A DNA stretch of 64,000 nt, taken from assembly GCA_947650285.1 (NCBI GenBank), contig CANTFL010001482.1, forward strand, positions 124,001 to 188,000, in the 5' to 3' direction. Source of the stretch: Hyaloperonospora brassicae. Taxonomy: Eukaryota; Oomycota; Peronosporomycetes; Peronosporales; Peronosporaceae. A program made the translations under genes and the position numbers. The notes beneath the pieces were generated by a model. The model was not told where the DNA came from, made no database searches, and worked only from the letters and a program-made list of their open reading frames with translations. This document shows, piece after piece, positions 31,681 through 40,658 of the stretch; within the stretch, counting starts at the first letter, position 1, and every line of letters starts with the position of its first letter.

Positions 31681-33120
31681 GCCTCCCCACGTAAAACGTA
31701 GGATGCGTGCGCATCTTACGTGGCAATTCGAGTGTGTATGCATTGCCCTTGCGATGCAACGCTCGAAATGGCCCAATGTACATCGGCAGTAGTTTACTAC
31801 TACCGACACTAGTGACTGCATGTCCAGGTAAGTTTACCGTAGACAGTAGTACTAGGTCATTAACTTTAAATGAAAGAACATTTGCTCTTCCATTCTTGTC
31901 TGCGTTCCGTTTCTGACGGTCCACCGCATTTGCGATGGAGTCCTGAACGAAACGGACTCCCGCTTCTCGAGTCAGCAGGAAGTTCTCTGCTGACTCTTTG
32001 TTTTGTCTTTCAGTGCGCTTCGTGCGCACTGCTAAGAGATTGTTCTCTTCTTCAGCGAGGTTGTCTTCTTCCTCGCTGGAATAATCGTTGACGATGCTGA
32101 ATATACCAGCATCGTTATCATCATCCGAGTCAATAATAGCGTCGTCGCTATTATTGAGGTGATCTTCTTCATCGATGTCGACCTGATCGACATCGGCATC
32201 ATACGTGACGACGTTAGCGTCGACACGTGATGAGCAAGAGCCAAAACGGTTTTTGCTCGAGCGAGTCCCTCCCCCCTTATCCAAGAGTCACACTCTAAAA
32301 GGGCGGGCACACGTGGATGGCGTAAGCCATTCACGTAAAACGGTGTGTGCTGTGTGGAAGCATGCACCGAATTATTGATGGCGAATTCCACCATGGGTAG
32401 GAATTCGCTCCAACTCGGAAACGAGTGGACATATCCTCGAAGGATCTCTTCGAGGACACGGTTCGCACGTCCCGTCTGACCATCTGTTTCGGGATGGTCA
32501 GAAGTGGACATCTTCAATCGTGTTCCCAATGTGCGGAACACGGTTTGCCAAAATGCCGCCGTGAACCGAGGGTCACGGTCGGATACGAGTTCACGGGGTA
32601 ACCCGTGGAGTCTAAAGACCGTGTCTAGAAAGACACGAGCACAACCTTGAGCCTTGATCGACTCAGGGACTGCAGCAAGATGCACCATCTTGCTGAATCG
32701 GTCAACAAACACAAGAATACCATTATTCTTGTGAGCGTCTTCGGGAAAACCGAAGACGAAGTCCATTGAAACGGACTGCCAGCACTCTGTCGGAACAGGC
32801 AGAGGCTGCAATGGCGCACGGGATGAAGGACTAGGCTTCACCCGTTGACAAACCTCGCAAGCACGTATGTACTTGCGGACAAACTGATACTGGCGTGGCC
32901 AGTAAAAGTCACGACTTACCGTGAGGTAAGTCTTTTCTCTACCACGATGGCCGCCTGTTGGGGCATCGTGACACTCATACATGATGCGTAATCGCAAATC
33001 ATGATGAGTGGGTACGACGACACGAGGCGTGTCGTCGTCAACAGCTGTATAGTATAGCAATCCGTTGCGTGTACTGTACCGATCCGATGAGGATCGGTAC
33101 AAAGCCGGTAAATCCTTCAA
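31547..33120 (-). pseudogene. element B integrase
   Basis: Two overlapping frames. The first (33120 to about 32285) has the zinc region H-H-C-C (CHDAPTGGHRGREKTYL ... CEVCQRVK) and a full DDE core: MDFVFGFPED, SDRDPRFTAAFWQ, SDHPETDGQTGRANRVLEE. At a G-rich run near 32270 the coding sense moves to another frame (32284-31547). That frame carries a ~60-residue acidic linker, then a helix and the GPY/F module (YIGPFRALHRKGNAYTLELP). All catalytic residues are present. The frame change at the same place in A, B and C is unusual; it could be an old mutation or a frameshift site. Confidence 0.88.
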
Positions 33121-33796
33121 TGGATTTACTGGATGGATGCACCAGATGATCCATTAATCGCAGAAGATCCTTATCTTCTGCGTATGCCTTTCGTACGTCG
33201 TCAAGTAAGCTTGACGACGGGACACTGACTGTCAGTGTCGCAACAGTGGGCTTATCCTCACTGTTGATTTGTGCGTCCGGCTCAAAATCGGGCCGGCGCG
33301 AAAGCGCATCAGCGACGACGTTGAGTCGTCCTGGTTTATACTCCACGGAGAAGTTATACTCCGCGAAGAAAGACAGCCACCTCGCCATCCTTTGCGAGAG
33401 GTATGGGCTGTTTACGGCCGTGCGTACTGACGCATGGTCGGTATAGATGATGAACGGTCTATCTCCCAATAGATAGACCCTGAACTTAGCCAGTGCATAC
33501 TTCATGGCAAGGAGTTCCTTGTCATGCACTGGGTAATTGCGCTCAGCTGCTTGCAGCTGACGCGACTGATAACAGATGACGCGCTCCGCGCCATCTGCGT
33601 CGAACTGCATTAACGCACAGCCGATTGCAAAATCGCTGGCGTCACAGACCACATGAAATGGTCTGTCCTGATCTGCAATCGCCAATATCGGCGATTGCAT
33701 CAAGCTTTGCTTGATACCCTTTAAGGAACGCTGGCACTCAGCGTTCCATGACCACTTGACATTTTTCTTGAGCAAGCAAGAAAGATGAACCGTCAT
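33038..33796 (-). CDS. element B RNase H region
   Basis: Ty3-type RNase H: VVCDASDFAIGCALMQFDAD, YPVHDKELLAMKYALAKFRV and IIYTDHASVRTAVNS, then the LSFFAEYNFSVEYKPGRLNV connection. The catalytic Asp, Glu and Asp of DASD, DKELLA and YTDH are present. It degrades the RNA strand of the RNA-DNA hybrid. A frameshift near 33790 separates it from the polymerase frame, and another at its C-terminal end from the integrase. Confidence 0.85.
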   Translation of the reverse strand: MTVHLSCLLKKNVKWSWNAECQRSLKGIKQSLMQSPILAIADQDRPFHVVCDASDFAIGCALMQFDADGAERVICYQSRQLQAAERNYPVHDKELLAMKYALAKFRVYLLGDRPFIIYTDHASVRTAVNSPYLSQRMARWLSFFAEYNFSVEYKPGRLNVVADALSRRPDFEPDAQINSEDKPTVATLTVSVPSSSLLDDVRKAYAEDKDLLRLMDHLVHPSSKSIEGFTGFVPILIGSVQYTQRIAILYSC

Positions 33797-35138
33797 CTCG
33801 GCGTAGTTGCGCGAACTTGTGCAAGTACGCCGCTAGACCAAGGAACTTCCTTAGTCCCTTGACATCGACTGGCACTGGCCAGTCGGTGATCGCCTTGATC
33901 TTTTCGGGATCAGGGCGTACGCCATGTTTACCCACGATGCACCCAAGAAGTGGTATTTCGCTAGCCGCGAATATACACTTCTTGAGGTTGGCGTACAACT
34001 TGTGCTTGCGCATAAGTTGAAGAACCTGACGAACGTGAGTTCTGTGAACTTCAACGTCCGTCTTTCCGTCCATAGCCCGGCTATGGACGAACACATCGTC
34101 GAAGTAACTCGGTGCGAAGTCTCGCACCGGTCTCAACAGATTTGTAACACATCTGTTGAATGTTGCAGGGGCATTACTCAGCCCCTGTGGCATCACTAGC
34201 CACTCCCACAGCATCCCGCTGGGGGTACTCACTGCTGTGAACGGGATGTCCCGTTCACGCATGAGGATCTGATAGAACCCATCCATCAGATCCATGGACG
34301 AAAAGATGGTACTCTTTGACATACCATCTATGATTACGTCCTTCCTCGGTATCGGCGTCTGAGCCGGTACTGTTGCAGCATTCAACTTGTTGAACGCGTG
34401 CACTATCCGCCATCCTCCTGTGGCCTTTCGCACACAGAAGGTCGGAGAGCTGTGAGGGGATGTTGATTCCCTCACATGGCCCGCTGCTAAGCGATCGGCA
34501 AAGAACTTGTCGATCGCTAGTACTTGTTCACGAGGCAGTGGCCACTGCTTCATGACACAGTACTTCGAGCCCGGTCTGAGCTCGATCTTGTGTCGAGTGC
34601 CTTTGTCCTTAGGTAACTCGCAAGGTACGGATTCAGGGAATACATCCTTGAATTCGATCAAATCCTTATACAAAGGATTTGCCTGAAGTGACTCCCAGGA
34701 TTGAGACGTGTATCGCTCAATCCGAGTCTTCTCATCGAGGACACTTTCGTCCATCGATGAGCTGCTGAGAACCCGTTCGTTCTCAGCAAATACTGTTGCC
34801 GACCGAATATCGGCCACATACTCATCCTCCGTGACGAGTATGCAGATCTGCTTGACTTTGCCACTACGCAGATCACGCAAGAACCGTTTCGGTTCTAGCG
34901 TTGGCAACTGAGTTATCTCCGAAGTTAACTTCGGAGGCACAATCAGATCAAGCGTATAAGCGCCTACGCTTGATCCGTCATTAACCAAGACGCTCAACGT
35001 CTCGGTTACTTCCTGGTAACTTCTTTCCACAGGTTGCTGAAGGCCTAATCCTTCAGCAAGTGACTCTTGAGGAATTCCTTCCTCAAGTACGTGGGGACTT
35101 ATTCCCTCGACGTCTTCTGACTGTGGCTGTGCAACCAC
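33738..35138 (-). CDS. element B reverse transcriptase region
   Basis: 466 codons open. Conserved blocks: ESTSPHSSPTFCVRKATGGW, STIFSSMDLMDGFYQILM (first catalytic Asp), PSGMLWEWLVMPQGLSNAPA, SYFDDVFVHSRA (catalytic DD at about 34090-34100), and KLYANLKKCIFAASEIPLLG. All polymerase active-site residues are intact. The N-terminal ~150 residues link protease to polymerase. No ATG at a credible start because it is part of a gag-pol polyprotein. Confidence 0.9.
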   Translation of the reverse strand: MVAQPQSEDVEGISPHVLEEGIPQESLAEGLGLQQPVERSYQEVTETLSVLVNDGSSVGAYTLDLIVPPKLTSEITQLPTLEPKRFLRDLRSGKVKQICILVTEDEYVADIRSATVFAENERVLSSSSMDESVLDEKTRIERYTSQSWESLQANPLYKDLIEFKDVFPESVPCELPKDKGTRHKIELRPGSKYCVMKQWPLPREQVLAIDKFFADRLAAGHVRESTSPHSSPTFCVRKATGGWRIVHAFNKLNAATVPAQTPIPRKDVIIDGMSKSTIFSSMDLMDGFYQILMRERDIPFTAVSTPSGMLWEWLVMPQGLSNAPATFNRCVTNLLRPVRDFAPSYFDDVFVHSRAMDGKTDVEVHRTHVRQVLQLMRKHKLYANLKKCIFAASEIPLLGCIVGKHGVRPDPEKIKAITDWPVPVDVKGLRKFLGLAAYLHKFAQLRRDDGSSFLLAQEKCQVVMER

Positions 35139-35155
35139 ATTCAGGTACCGATCCT

Positions 35156-35892
35156 CTACGGTCGACTCTCCAGTCGACCTAGGATGATCTTGTTGCCCTT
35201 TGGAGGCAACATGTTTCTTCTTCTAAGATGCTGCCCGCTAGGCATGCATCCATGTCCCGGTCCACTCGAATAATTTGAGTGGTGGACCTTCGGCGCTGCC
35301 TGTACTTCTGTATAGCCGCCGGGAGCTTGCTCCACAGTGTAGTGATCAGCTACACCGAGGTCTTGCGCAGTCGTGCTAACGACCAACCGCAAGTGAGGCC
35401 ATCGCACTCACTCGCAGAACATCCACACGCTTGTGGACGCTCCATGACGTTCATCAGATGGCCATCTGATGAACAAGTGGCAGGCATCTTCACGGATCGA
35501 TGCTGCCAGCTCACCCTTGGCTCGTACCTTCTGATCCAAGGTAATTTCAGGATGACATCAAATTTGTTATCCAGATCTAGTACGATGAATTCATCATCGT
35601 ACTGTTCGCCCTCTACCGTGTAGTTGATTCATACTACACGTTTCTCGACGGTTATCGATGCGCCTGTTGCAAGGCGCACCGTCATCCTTGTGAGGGGAAT
35701 GTCGCGCTCAACGAACTTGAGCCTACGACCCTCTAGTGACTCGCTGTGAACAAAGTTGTTCGACGCCCCACAGTCTACTAGGGCACGAAGCGACAAATCA
35801 TTTGTCGCTTCCAACTTCAAGGAGATGAGCGAAACGTCATCACCAGGTGCAGAGACACACAATGATTGTGTATCTGGAGCAACTTTCGTCAA
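35156..35892 (-). pseudogene. element B protease (frameshifted)
   Basis: Retropepsin-like: catalytic triad region LRALVDCGASNNFV at about 35760, with Cys in the place of the more usual Ser/Thr of D-S/T-G (as in related elements, DCGA). The chain then loses frame near 35630 and continues in another frame. Low-complexity linker follows toward the polymerase. Confidence 0.75.
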
Positions 35893-36044
35893 GAGATTTG
35901 CAAATTCTCTTGAGGTTGCTGGGTCAGTAGGGCGCTCCGCCCCTACTGACCCTGTCCATTTTTTGATGGTCTGTCTCGCTGTTGCGGCTTCTCAACAGCG
36001 CTGGACCCACGCCCATTGCCCTTCTTGGCGAATGGTCGTCCATT

Positions 36045-36928
36045 TCAATAAGTACTGTTTGGTACTGGGCGTGGAGCACTACACTCGTATGCGTAGTGCC
36101 CTAGCTTTTGACAGCGATTGCACCTCTGCAATCGCTTGTTGTTTGAAGAGCGAGGTCTCTCGCTCTCAACATAGCAGAGGTTCATTGGTCTTGGACCTCC
36201 GATCTCTTGTCGTCTTAGTGGACGGTAAGAGTTTGAGCTAGCATGGGCCTGTCTCATGCTAAAGTCTTCCTGTTCCGCGGATGATATCGCTTCTTCAAGC
36301 GTATTCAGCTCAAGGCGGAACAGGTGGCTCCTGACGGGCCCTTCTGCGAGCCCTTGCATGAACACCGTAATCAACGTGTGTTCATGGACTGGGTTAGCAG
36401 TTATACTACTCGCGAGGAGTCGTATATGTTGTGCGTAAGCGTGCACATCACGCTTAACCTGCTTGAGTTTCAGTTGCTCATCTTCGACGCGAAGAGCCCT
36501 TAGGGCTCTGTCGAGTTCGACAAATCACAGTAACAGGGAGTCTTCCGGGACTCCACTGTACTTGGAGATGTCAACTTTCATGAATTCGGGACGGCGCGCA
36601 TGTGCCGTCCCGCCCACAGCAGCATGGAATTGCTGCTGTCTCAACAGCTCCGTCTGTTGAGCACCGAGTGCTCTCAACTGCTTGGCCTGTTGAGAGCCTT
36701 GCTGGTAAAGCAAGGCTACTTTCTCCCTTTCGGCGACAAGTTCATTTTGGATGAACTTGGCTATAGCGGCATGTTGTTGGTCTCTGTCTAGAGACTCCAA
36801 CATGGCGCTAATGGCGAACCCGCCTACGGTAAGACTCATTCGTTCTACCGCACCCCATTCGATGTCACTCAAATGGTTAACCCTTCACGCGTGGAGTGAA
36901 AGGTCTCTTCATCATCCAACATGTTCAT
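36045..36928 (-). pseudogene. element B gag, with internal deletion
   Basis: ATG at 36928 (MNM start shared with A and C). It keeps the N-terminal helical part (ERMSLTVGGFAISAMLESLD), a Gln-rich stretch, VDISKYSGVPEDSLLL, and the C-terminal capsid part HIRLLASSITANPVHEHTL with zinc knuckle CNRCQKLGHYAYEC (36045-36446). About 157 bp of the capsid core present in C (roughly 45447-45604) are missing at about 36475, and frames change at several points. Confidence 0.82.
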
Positions 36929-36972
36929 GTTAGATGTTGTGGTCCTTGGAAGGACTACAAGGTGCTACCAGG

Positions 36973-37365
36973 TGTATCGGGGCACACCCTTGCGTGAACT
37001 CAATGCAAGGGTTTCGGTGCCCCGACAGACGTACACAAGGCAAGCAAGGAAGCCTAGATTAGGGAAAAGTAAAACTGTTGTATTAATATAAATAAGTCTT
37101 TTTGCTACTGTCTCTTTGTTTAACCTGACTTAATGATGTTAATATAACTGAGTGTATGGTGACGTCTCGTCACCACTCATTGCGCGCGTCCTGCGGCGAT
37201 TGGTGGGTTGATATCATCAAGATATCAACCAATGAACAGACTCTTTGGTCGACCCTTCAACATCACCACTTCGGTGATATTGTTCAAAGAATATTCAACT
37301 TCATATTCTTTATTGTCACTTTCTTTTAGAAGTGACACTTCCATGTAACGGGCTGCCCCGTTACA
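36973..37365 (-). repeat. element B 5' LTR
   Basis: 393 bp. Starts TGTATCGGGG (A to T change in the usual TGTAACGGGG) and ends CCCCGTTACA. Differs from the 3' LTR at a number of sites, with 5' LTR of C being closer, consistent with shuffling between copies. Primer motif on the minus strand at 36962-36970. Confidence 0.92.
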
Positions 37366-37387
37366 CCTCTTCTCTGCGGTTCACTAT

Positions 37388-37590
37388 TCATGCGTTGCCA
37401 GGTGGTGTACAGAGGAGACCTACGAAGAAGATACAAGTGGCGTCAAGAATGCGTGAACCGAGGATCGCGTTTGTCGTAGGTGGAACCCATAGGCAAAGGA
37501 CATGTCCCAGCTTACCTTCAGCAGCTCGAAGAAGTGAGCGAATGTCTTTAAAAGTGAGCTCTGGGGTCGTGAATACCGCAAACCCTTGCA
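37388..37590 (-). pseudogene. unknown host gene fragment, distal part, copy 2
   Basis: Second copy of the fragment at 28449-28700. Here the frame runs 18 codons further (to 37388) because the TGA of copy 1 reads TGT. Which copy shows the ancestral end is unknown. Confidence 0.35.
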
Positions 37591-37802
37591 CGTCGATTCG
37601 TCGAGAGTTTCTTTTGTGGGGATCTCGTGCGACTAGACGACGTGTACACCATGATGCTACCGTCGTGCGTGCTGCGTCATTTGTGCGGCGCGCTCGCGTG
37701 CATGCATGCTCCTTATATTTACGGTGAGAGCTTTTGCTGACTTGCCACGCGCGTGGAGATTCTTGTCGCGCGGTGCTGTGCGCTGGTGACATTGGAATTT
37801 TC

Positions 37803-38432
37803 TCATTTGAGCACAGTAGACACTTCTCCACAAGTTGTAAGGAACGGCTGCAGATCGGACTTGTTACAGATTTCGTCGATTGGCATGCTGGTCGTCGAGT
37901 ACGAAGGACGCAAGATCTCCATTTCATGCTCACATGTCCAGCCAAACGTGTCTCCTCTGTGTGAACTACTGGGCAAAACGAGGCCTATGGGAATAGCAGG
38001 GCAGTGGACTTTGCAGCTCGCGTCACGTGTGCCGTCATGGTAGAACGTGATACGAAGCAACATCGTGTTGAAATCGATCGAGTCCATCGAGTGGTGGATC
38101 TCGCGATATTCCGTTGAAGCTGCACTGTTTGTGACCGTTCTTGACAGTCGAGCCGAAATAAAAAGTGTGGCTCCGTCGTTCTCGTGCAGATATGGTGCTG
38201 TTCTCGATCTGGACCCGATGACGACCACCGCGCTAGCGACTGCGTTTTGAAGTTCACAACAAAGAACAAACGCTGGTGGATGGTCCACCCAGGAGGTGCT
38301 ATGATGAATGTCAAGCAAAGTGGAAGACGACCGGCGCTGAGCTAGCCATTTCTTGGCGTATGTGTGACCTTTATCTCGACATCTGCAGTCGTGGACGGCT
38401 TCCATTGCTTCTGTTCGAGTGCATGGCTGCAC
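37803..38432 (-). pseudogene. unknown host gene exon, copy 2
   Basis: Nearly identical to 28819-29448. This copy is adjacent to the original insertion site, and its frame runs upstream (38433-38467) to a TAG and then, in the same frame, to the LTR junction. No family recognised; strands and conserved Cys/His suggest an extracellular or zinc-stabilised fold, which is only inference. Confidence 0.45.
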
Positions 38433-38539
38433 TGCACAAACACGGTTAGAGCAACGCGAGGAGCCCTACAAGTCGGGGTAGTCCAAGAGGTGCTTGTCAT
38501 GTTGGTGGGCTATAGTGCAGCTATGGCATTGTTTCCGAG
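38433..38539 (-). pseudogene. exon piece joined across the element C insertion
   Basis: Removing element C joins 46570-46517 to 38539-38468 in one frame on the minus strand. It starts at an ATG (46570) and has Cys/His-rich text (FKCGDWHYAR before the insertion, KQCHSCTIAHQHDKHLLD after it) up to a TAG at about 38465. Past that stop the same frame continues into the exon at 37803-38432. So the retrotransposon probably broke this gene, and a nonsense change also occurred. Confidence 0.4.
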
Positions 38540-38933
38540 TGTAACGGGGCACACCCTTGCGTGAGCTTAACGCAAGGGTTTCGGGTGCCCCGACAGACGT
38601 ACACGAGGCAAGCGAGGAGGCGTAGTAAAGGAGAAAGTGAAACTGTTGTTTTGATATAATTGAGTCTTTAAATACTGTCTCTTAGTTTGAATTAACTTAA
38701 TGATGCTACTATAACTGAGTGTATGGTGACGTCTCGTCACCACTCATTGCGCGCGTCCTGCGGCGATTGGTGGGTTGATATCATCAAGATATCAACCAAT
38801 GAACAGACTCTTTGGTCGACCCTTCAATATCACCACTTTGGTGATATTGTTTTAAAGAATATCCATCTTTATATTCTTTGTTGTCACTTTCTTTTAGAAG
38901 TGACACTTCCATGTAACGGGCTGCCCCGTTACA
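38540..38933 (-). repeat. element C 3' LTR
   Basis: 394 bp, almost the same as the B 3' LTR including the junction with the host flank. Same row of hairpins. Confidence 0.94.
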
Positions 38934-39063
38934 TCCCCCCGTTAACTGATAGTCACCGTGTGACTATCGAAAATTATGGCGGCCACTCGTTGGTCACCAT
39001 TGGGACAGGGAGCACTTGTTGGGTCCGTTTCATTCACGTTCCGCTCGACCTTGCATAGTTAAC

Positions 39064-39668
39064 ATGTCTATGCGGGGTGACTCAAGGCACACAGAGTCTG
39101 TGCCTGTGACAGCTTCTGTGGCAGGCGATTCGTCGTCTGCTGCTCGTTCTTCGCCTGCAGCAAGAGGTGCTGCAGGTGCACGCGGTACAGCACCGCGTGC
39201 GCATGATGAACCCTACATTGAGGTCATCTACTCTGGCGAGTCAGACGTGTCTGACTCGGGCAATGCTAGAGGGTTGCTACGGCGCCTCAGTGTTCGCCAA
39301 GGCCACTGCCGAACGAACGGACTCGTGAGTTGCAACACAGTCTGTTCGGCAGTGATGCTGAATTTGGTGATGAGTATGTTTTCTCATCACCGCAATCAGC
39401 TCGTGCTCATTCGCACGAGCGACTTGACGATGGTGCAACCCATCACCATACTGACAACCGTGGTACCAACAAAGGTACCACCGTGAAGCGTGATGAGCTG
39501 AAGCCGTGGCGTTTGCCCGAACGGCTCATCAATGGCTTGTCTCATGAGACAAGCCAATACCATCTAATACCCTTATTCGATGCGACTGAGCTTCACGGCT
39601 TGGATCCCAGCGCGAGCAACTTTCGCGCTGAAGAAGACTTTTATCTCGATGTCTTCCTAAGACAATGA
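39064..39668 (+). pseudogene. antisense ORF of element C, N-terminal block (frameshifted)
   Basis: ATG at 39064, same leader as B. A rearranged patch at about 39265-39285 (GCTAGAGGGTTGCTACGG in place of a longer B sequence) shifts the frame. The distal part with the LDPSA and FYLDVF motifs is open at 39330-39668 and ends at the same TGA as B. Confidence 0.55.
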
Positions 39669-39701
39669 TGGTATAACAGCAACCAAAAGCGTGACAAAAA
39701 C

Positions 39702-40205
39702 TTGCTTTTGGCTGCGTGGAACGCGTTCGTCCAAAACGTAAAGAATTTTGGACGAGAAGGGTGGCTCAAGAAACTTGAGGCGACACGCCTCAGGTTCGAA
39801 AAGCGAACGCCAACCGGTGCCAGATACCGGTTGCACTGTTTGTCGGTTGAGGCAGGCATTCCTTGCCTCACATGGGGAGAACCTTGTGCGAGTTGTGTTG
39901 ACAACTCGCAGCGTGCACATAGGGACGTGTATACCCTAAGTTCGCCCTGGGGAAGGGCACACATCTCGGAGGAGATGCGTGACGCGATTGCAAACTTGCA
40001 ACCCGTCTACAAGCGCCTAGGGCGCGTGTTTACCGATGGACCCGAGGACTCATCGGATGGGTATCGTCATACTGGCGGACGAGACCTTCAACATCCATCA
40101 ACAGCTGAGAGCGAGGCTCCCAGCTGTTCCAAGAGGGTGGATACCCCCGCCACTGGACGAGGTAGCTCGTCCTTGATCCTGGATTGTCACGGTGGTTCAA
40201 GATAA
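39702..40205 (+). CDS. antisense ORF of element C, Cys-cluster block
   Basis: 167 codons without a stop, antisense to the end of the element. Basic N-terminal half ([20 protein letters not shown]), then a Cys cluster [19 protein letters not shown] + ASC (C-x8-C-x6-C-x2-C), then [18 protein letters not shown]. Element A keeps the matching EADLPCLSW. The Cys cluster could bind zinc. The last ~60 codons overlap the chromodomain on the other strand. It is in the same frame as the coiled coil at 40251, separated by one TAA. Confidence 0.55.
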   Translation: MLLAAWNAFVQNVKNFGREGWLKKLEATRLRFEKRTPTGARYRLHCLSVEAGIPCLTWGEPCASCVDNSQRAHRDVYTLSSPWGRAHISEEMRDAIANLQPVYKRLGRVFTDGPEDSSDGYRHTGGRDLQHPSTAESEAPSCSKRVDTPATGRGSSSLILDCHGGSR

Positions 40206-40323
40206 GCTCCACTAAGAAGCGTTGACCACCTTGAGAATCCACCAAAGGATGTGGTGGAGGAGGAAAGACCTCCTCCAGAGCCCCATGCCCACCATCTCGA
40301 CCCTTACGAGATGGATCGCGCAA
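40030..40323 (-). pseudogene. element C chromodomain
   Basis: Complete chromodomain as in B ([18 protein letters not shown]). It is in the same frame as the integrase end at 40525, with only the TAA at 40525-40527 between them, so an intact parent would have carried a linker of about 100 residues between GPY/F and chromodomain, or would have made the chromodomain separately. Confidence 0.85.
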
Positions 40324-40658
40324 TCGATGAATTGCGCGATGACTTGAAGCACGAGCGCGACCGGCGCTACGCTTTGACCGATACCGTGCGGAAGAACCGC
40401 AAGGATCAGGAGGCTGATCGGGCGAGGGATCGCGCCGATTGTGCCACAGCGCAGCTTCAGGTCGAGCGGGATGTCCTCTCCCTATTCGGCGAGCTGGCGA
40501 CAGCTCGCGGGGAGATATCTTGGTTTAGTTCCGAGGCATCATATCTGCGCGACCAGACGGATCGTCTGGAGCGCGAACGCAAGAACTTGATGGATGTTCT
40601 TGAACGTGGGGGCTATCTTCACCGGAAGAATAAGGCTCGTACTGATAGTACGGCCTGA
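40251..40658 (+). CDS. antisense coiled-coil ORF of element C
   Basis: Open from 40206; first ATG at 40311, stop at 40658. Differs from B by few residues (Y/C, R/L, V/A). It has the same charge-rich heptad pattern as in A and B. It adds an N-terminal Pro/Glu-rich piece (EEERPPPEPHAHHLDPYE) that element A also keeps (DVEEENPPPSRSAHDFDQYE), again conserved in the antisense frame. Confidence 0.65.
   Translation: MVEEERPPPEPHAHHLDPYEMDRAIDELRDDLKHERDRRYALTDTVRKNRKDQEADRARDRADCATAQLQVERDVLSLFGELATARGEISWFSSEASYLRDQTDRLERERKNLMDVLERGGYLHRKNKARTDSTA

Larger units (their letters stand above)
28391..37365. repeat. tandem duplication, unit 1 (host fragment + element B)
   Basis: The host segment 28391-29555 and the adjoining LTR junction (CCGAG then TGTAAC) are repeated almost identically at 37373-38540. 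The insertion point is the same base in both, so elements B and C descend from one insertion that was then duplicated with its flank. Unit 1 keeps about 200 bp more host sequence on its left than unit 2. Confidence 0.85.
29556..37365 (-). mobile_element. Gypsy (chromodomain) LTR retrotransposon B, decayed but with long ORFs
   Basis: 7.8 kb, minus strand, LTRs 29556-29948 and 36973-37365 (393 bp each). Gene order matches A. It has a ~157-bp deletion in gag relative to C (at about 36475) and frameshifts between polymerase, RNase H and integrase, yet keeps a 466-codon reverse-transcriptase frame and a 362-codon integrase frame. The outer right flank CCTCT does not match the left flank CCGAG, because the right end is a duplication junction. 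Confidence 0.95.
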
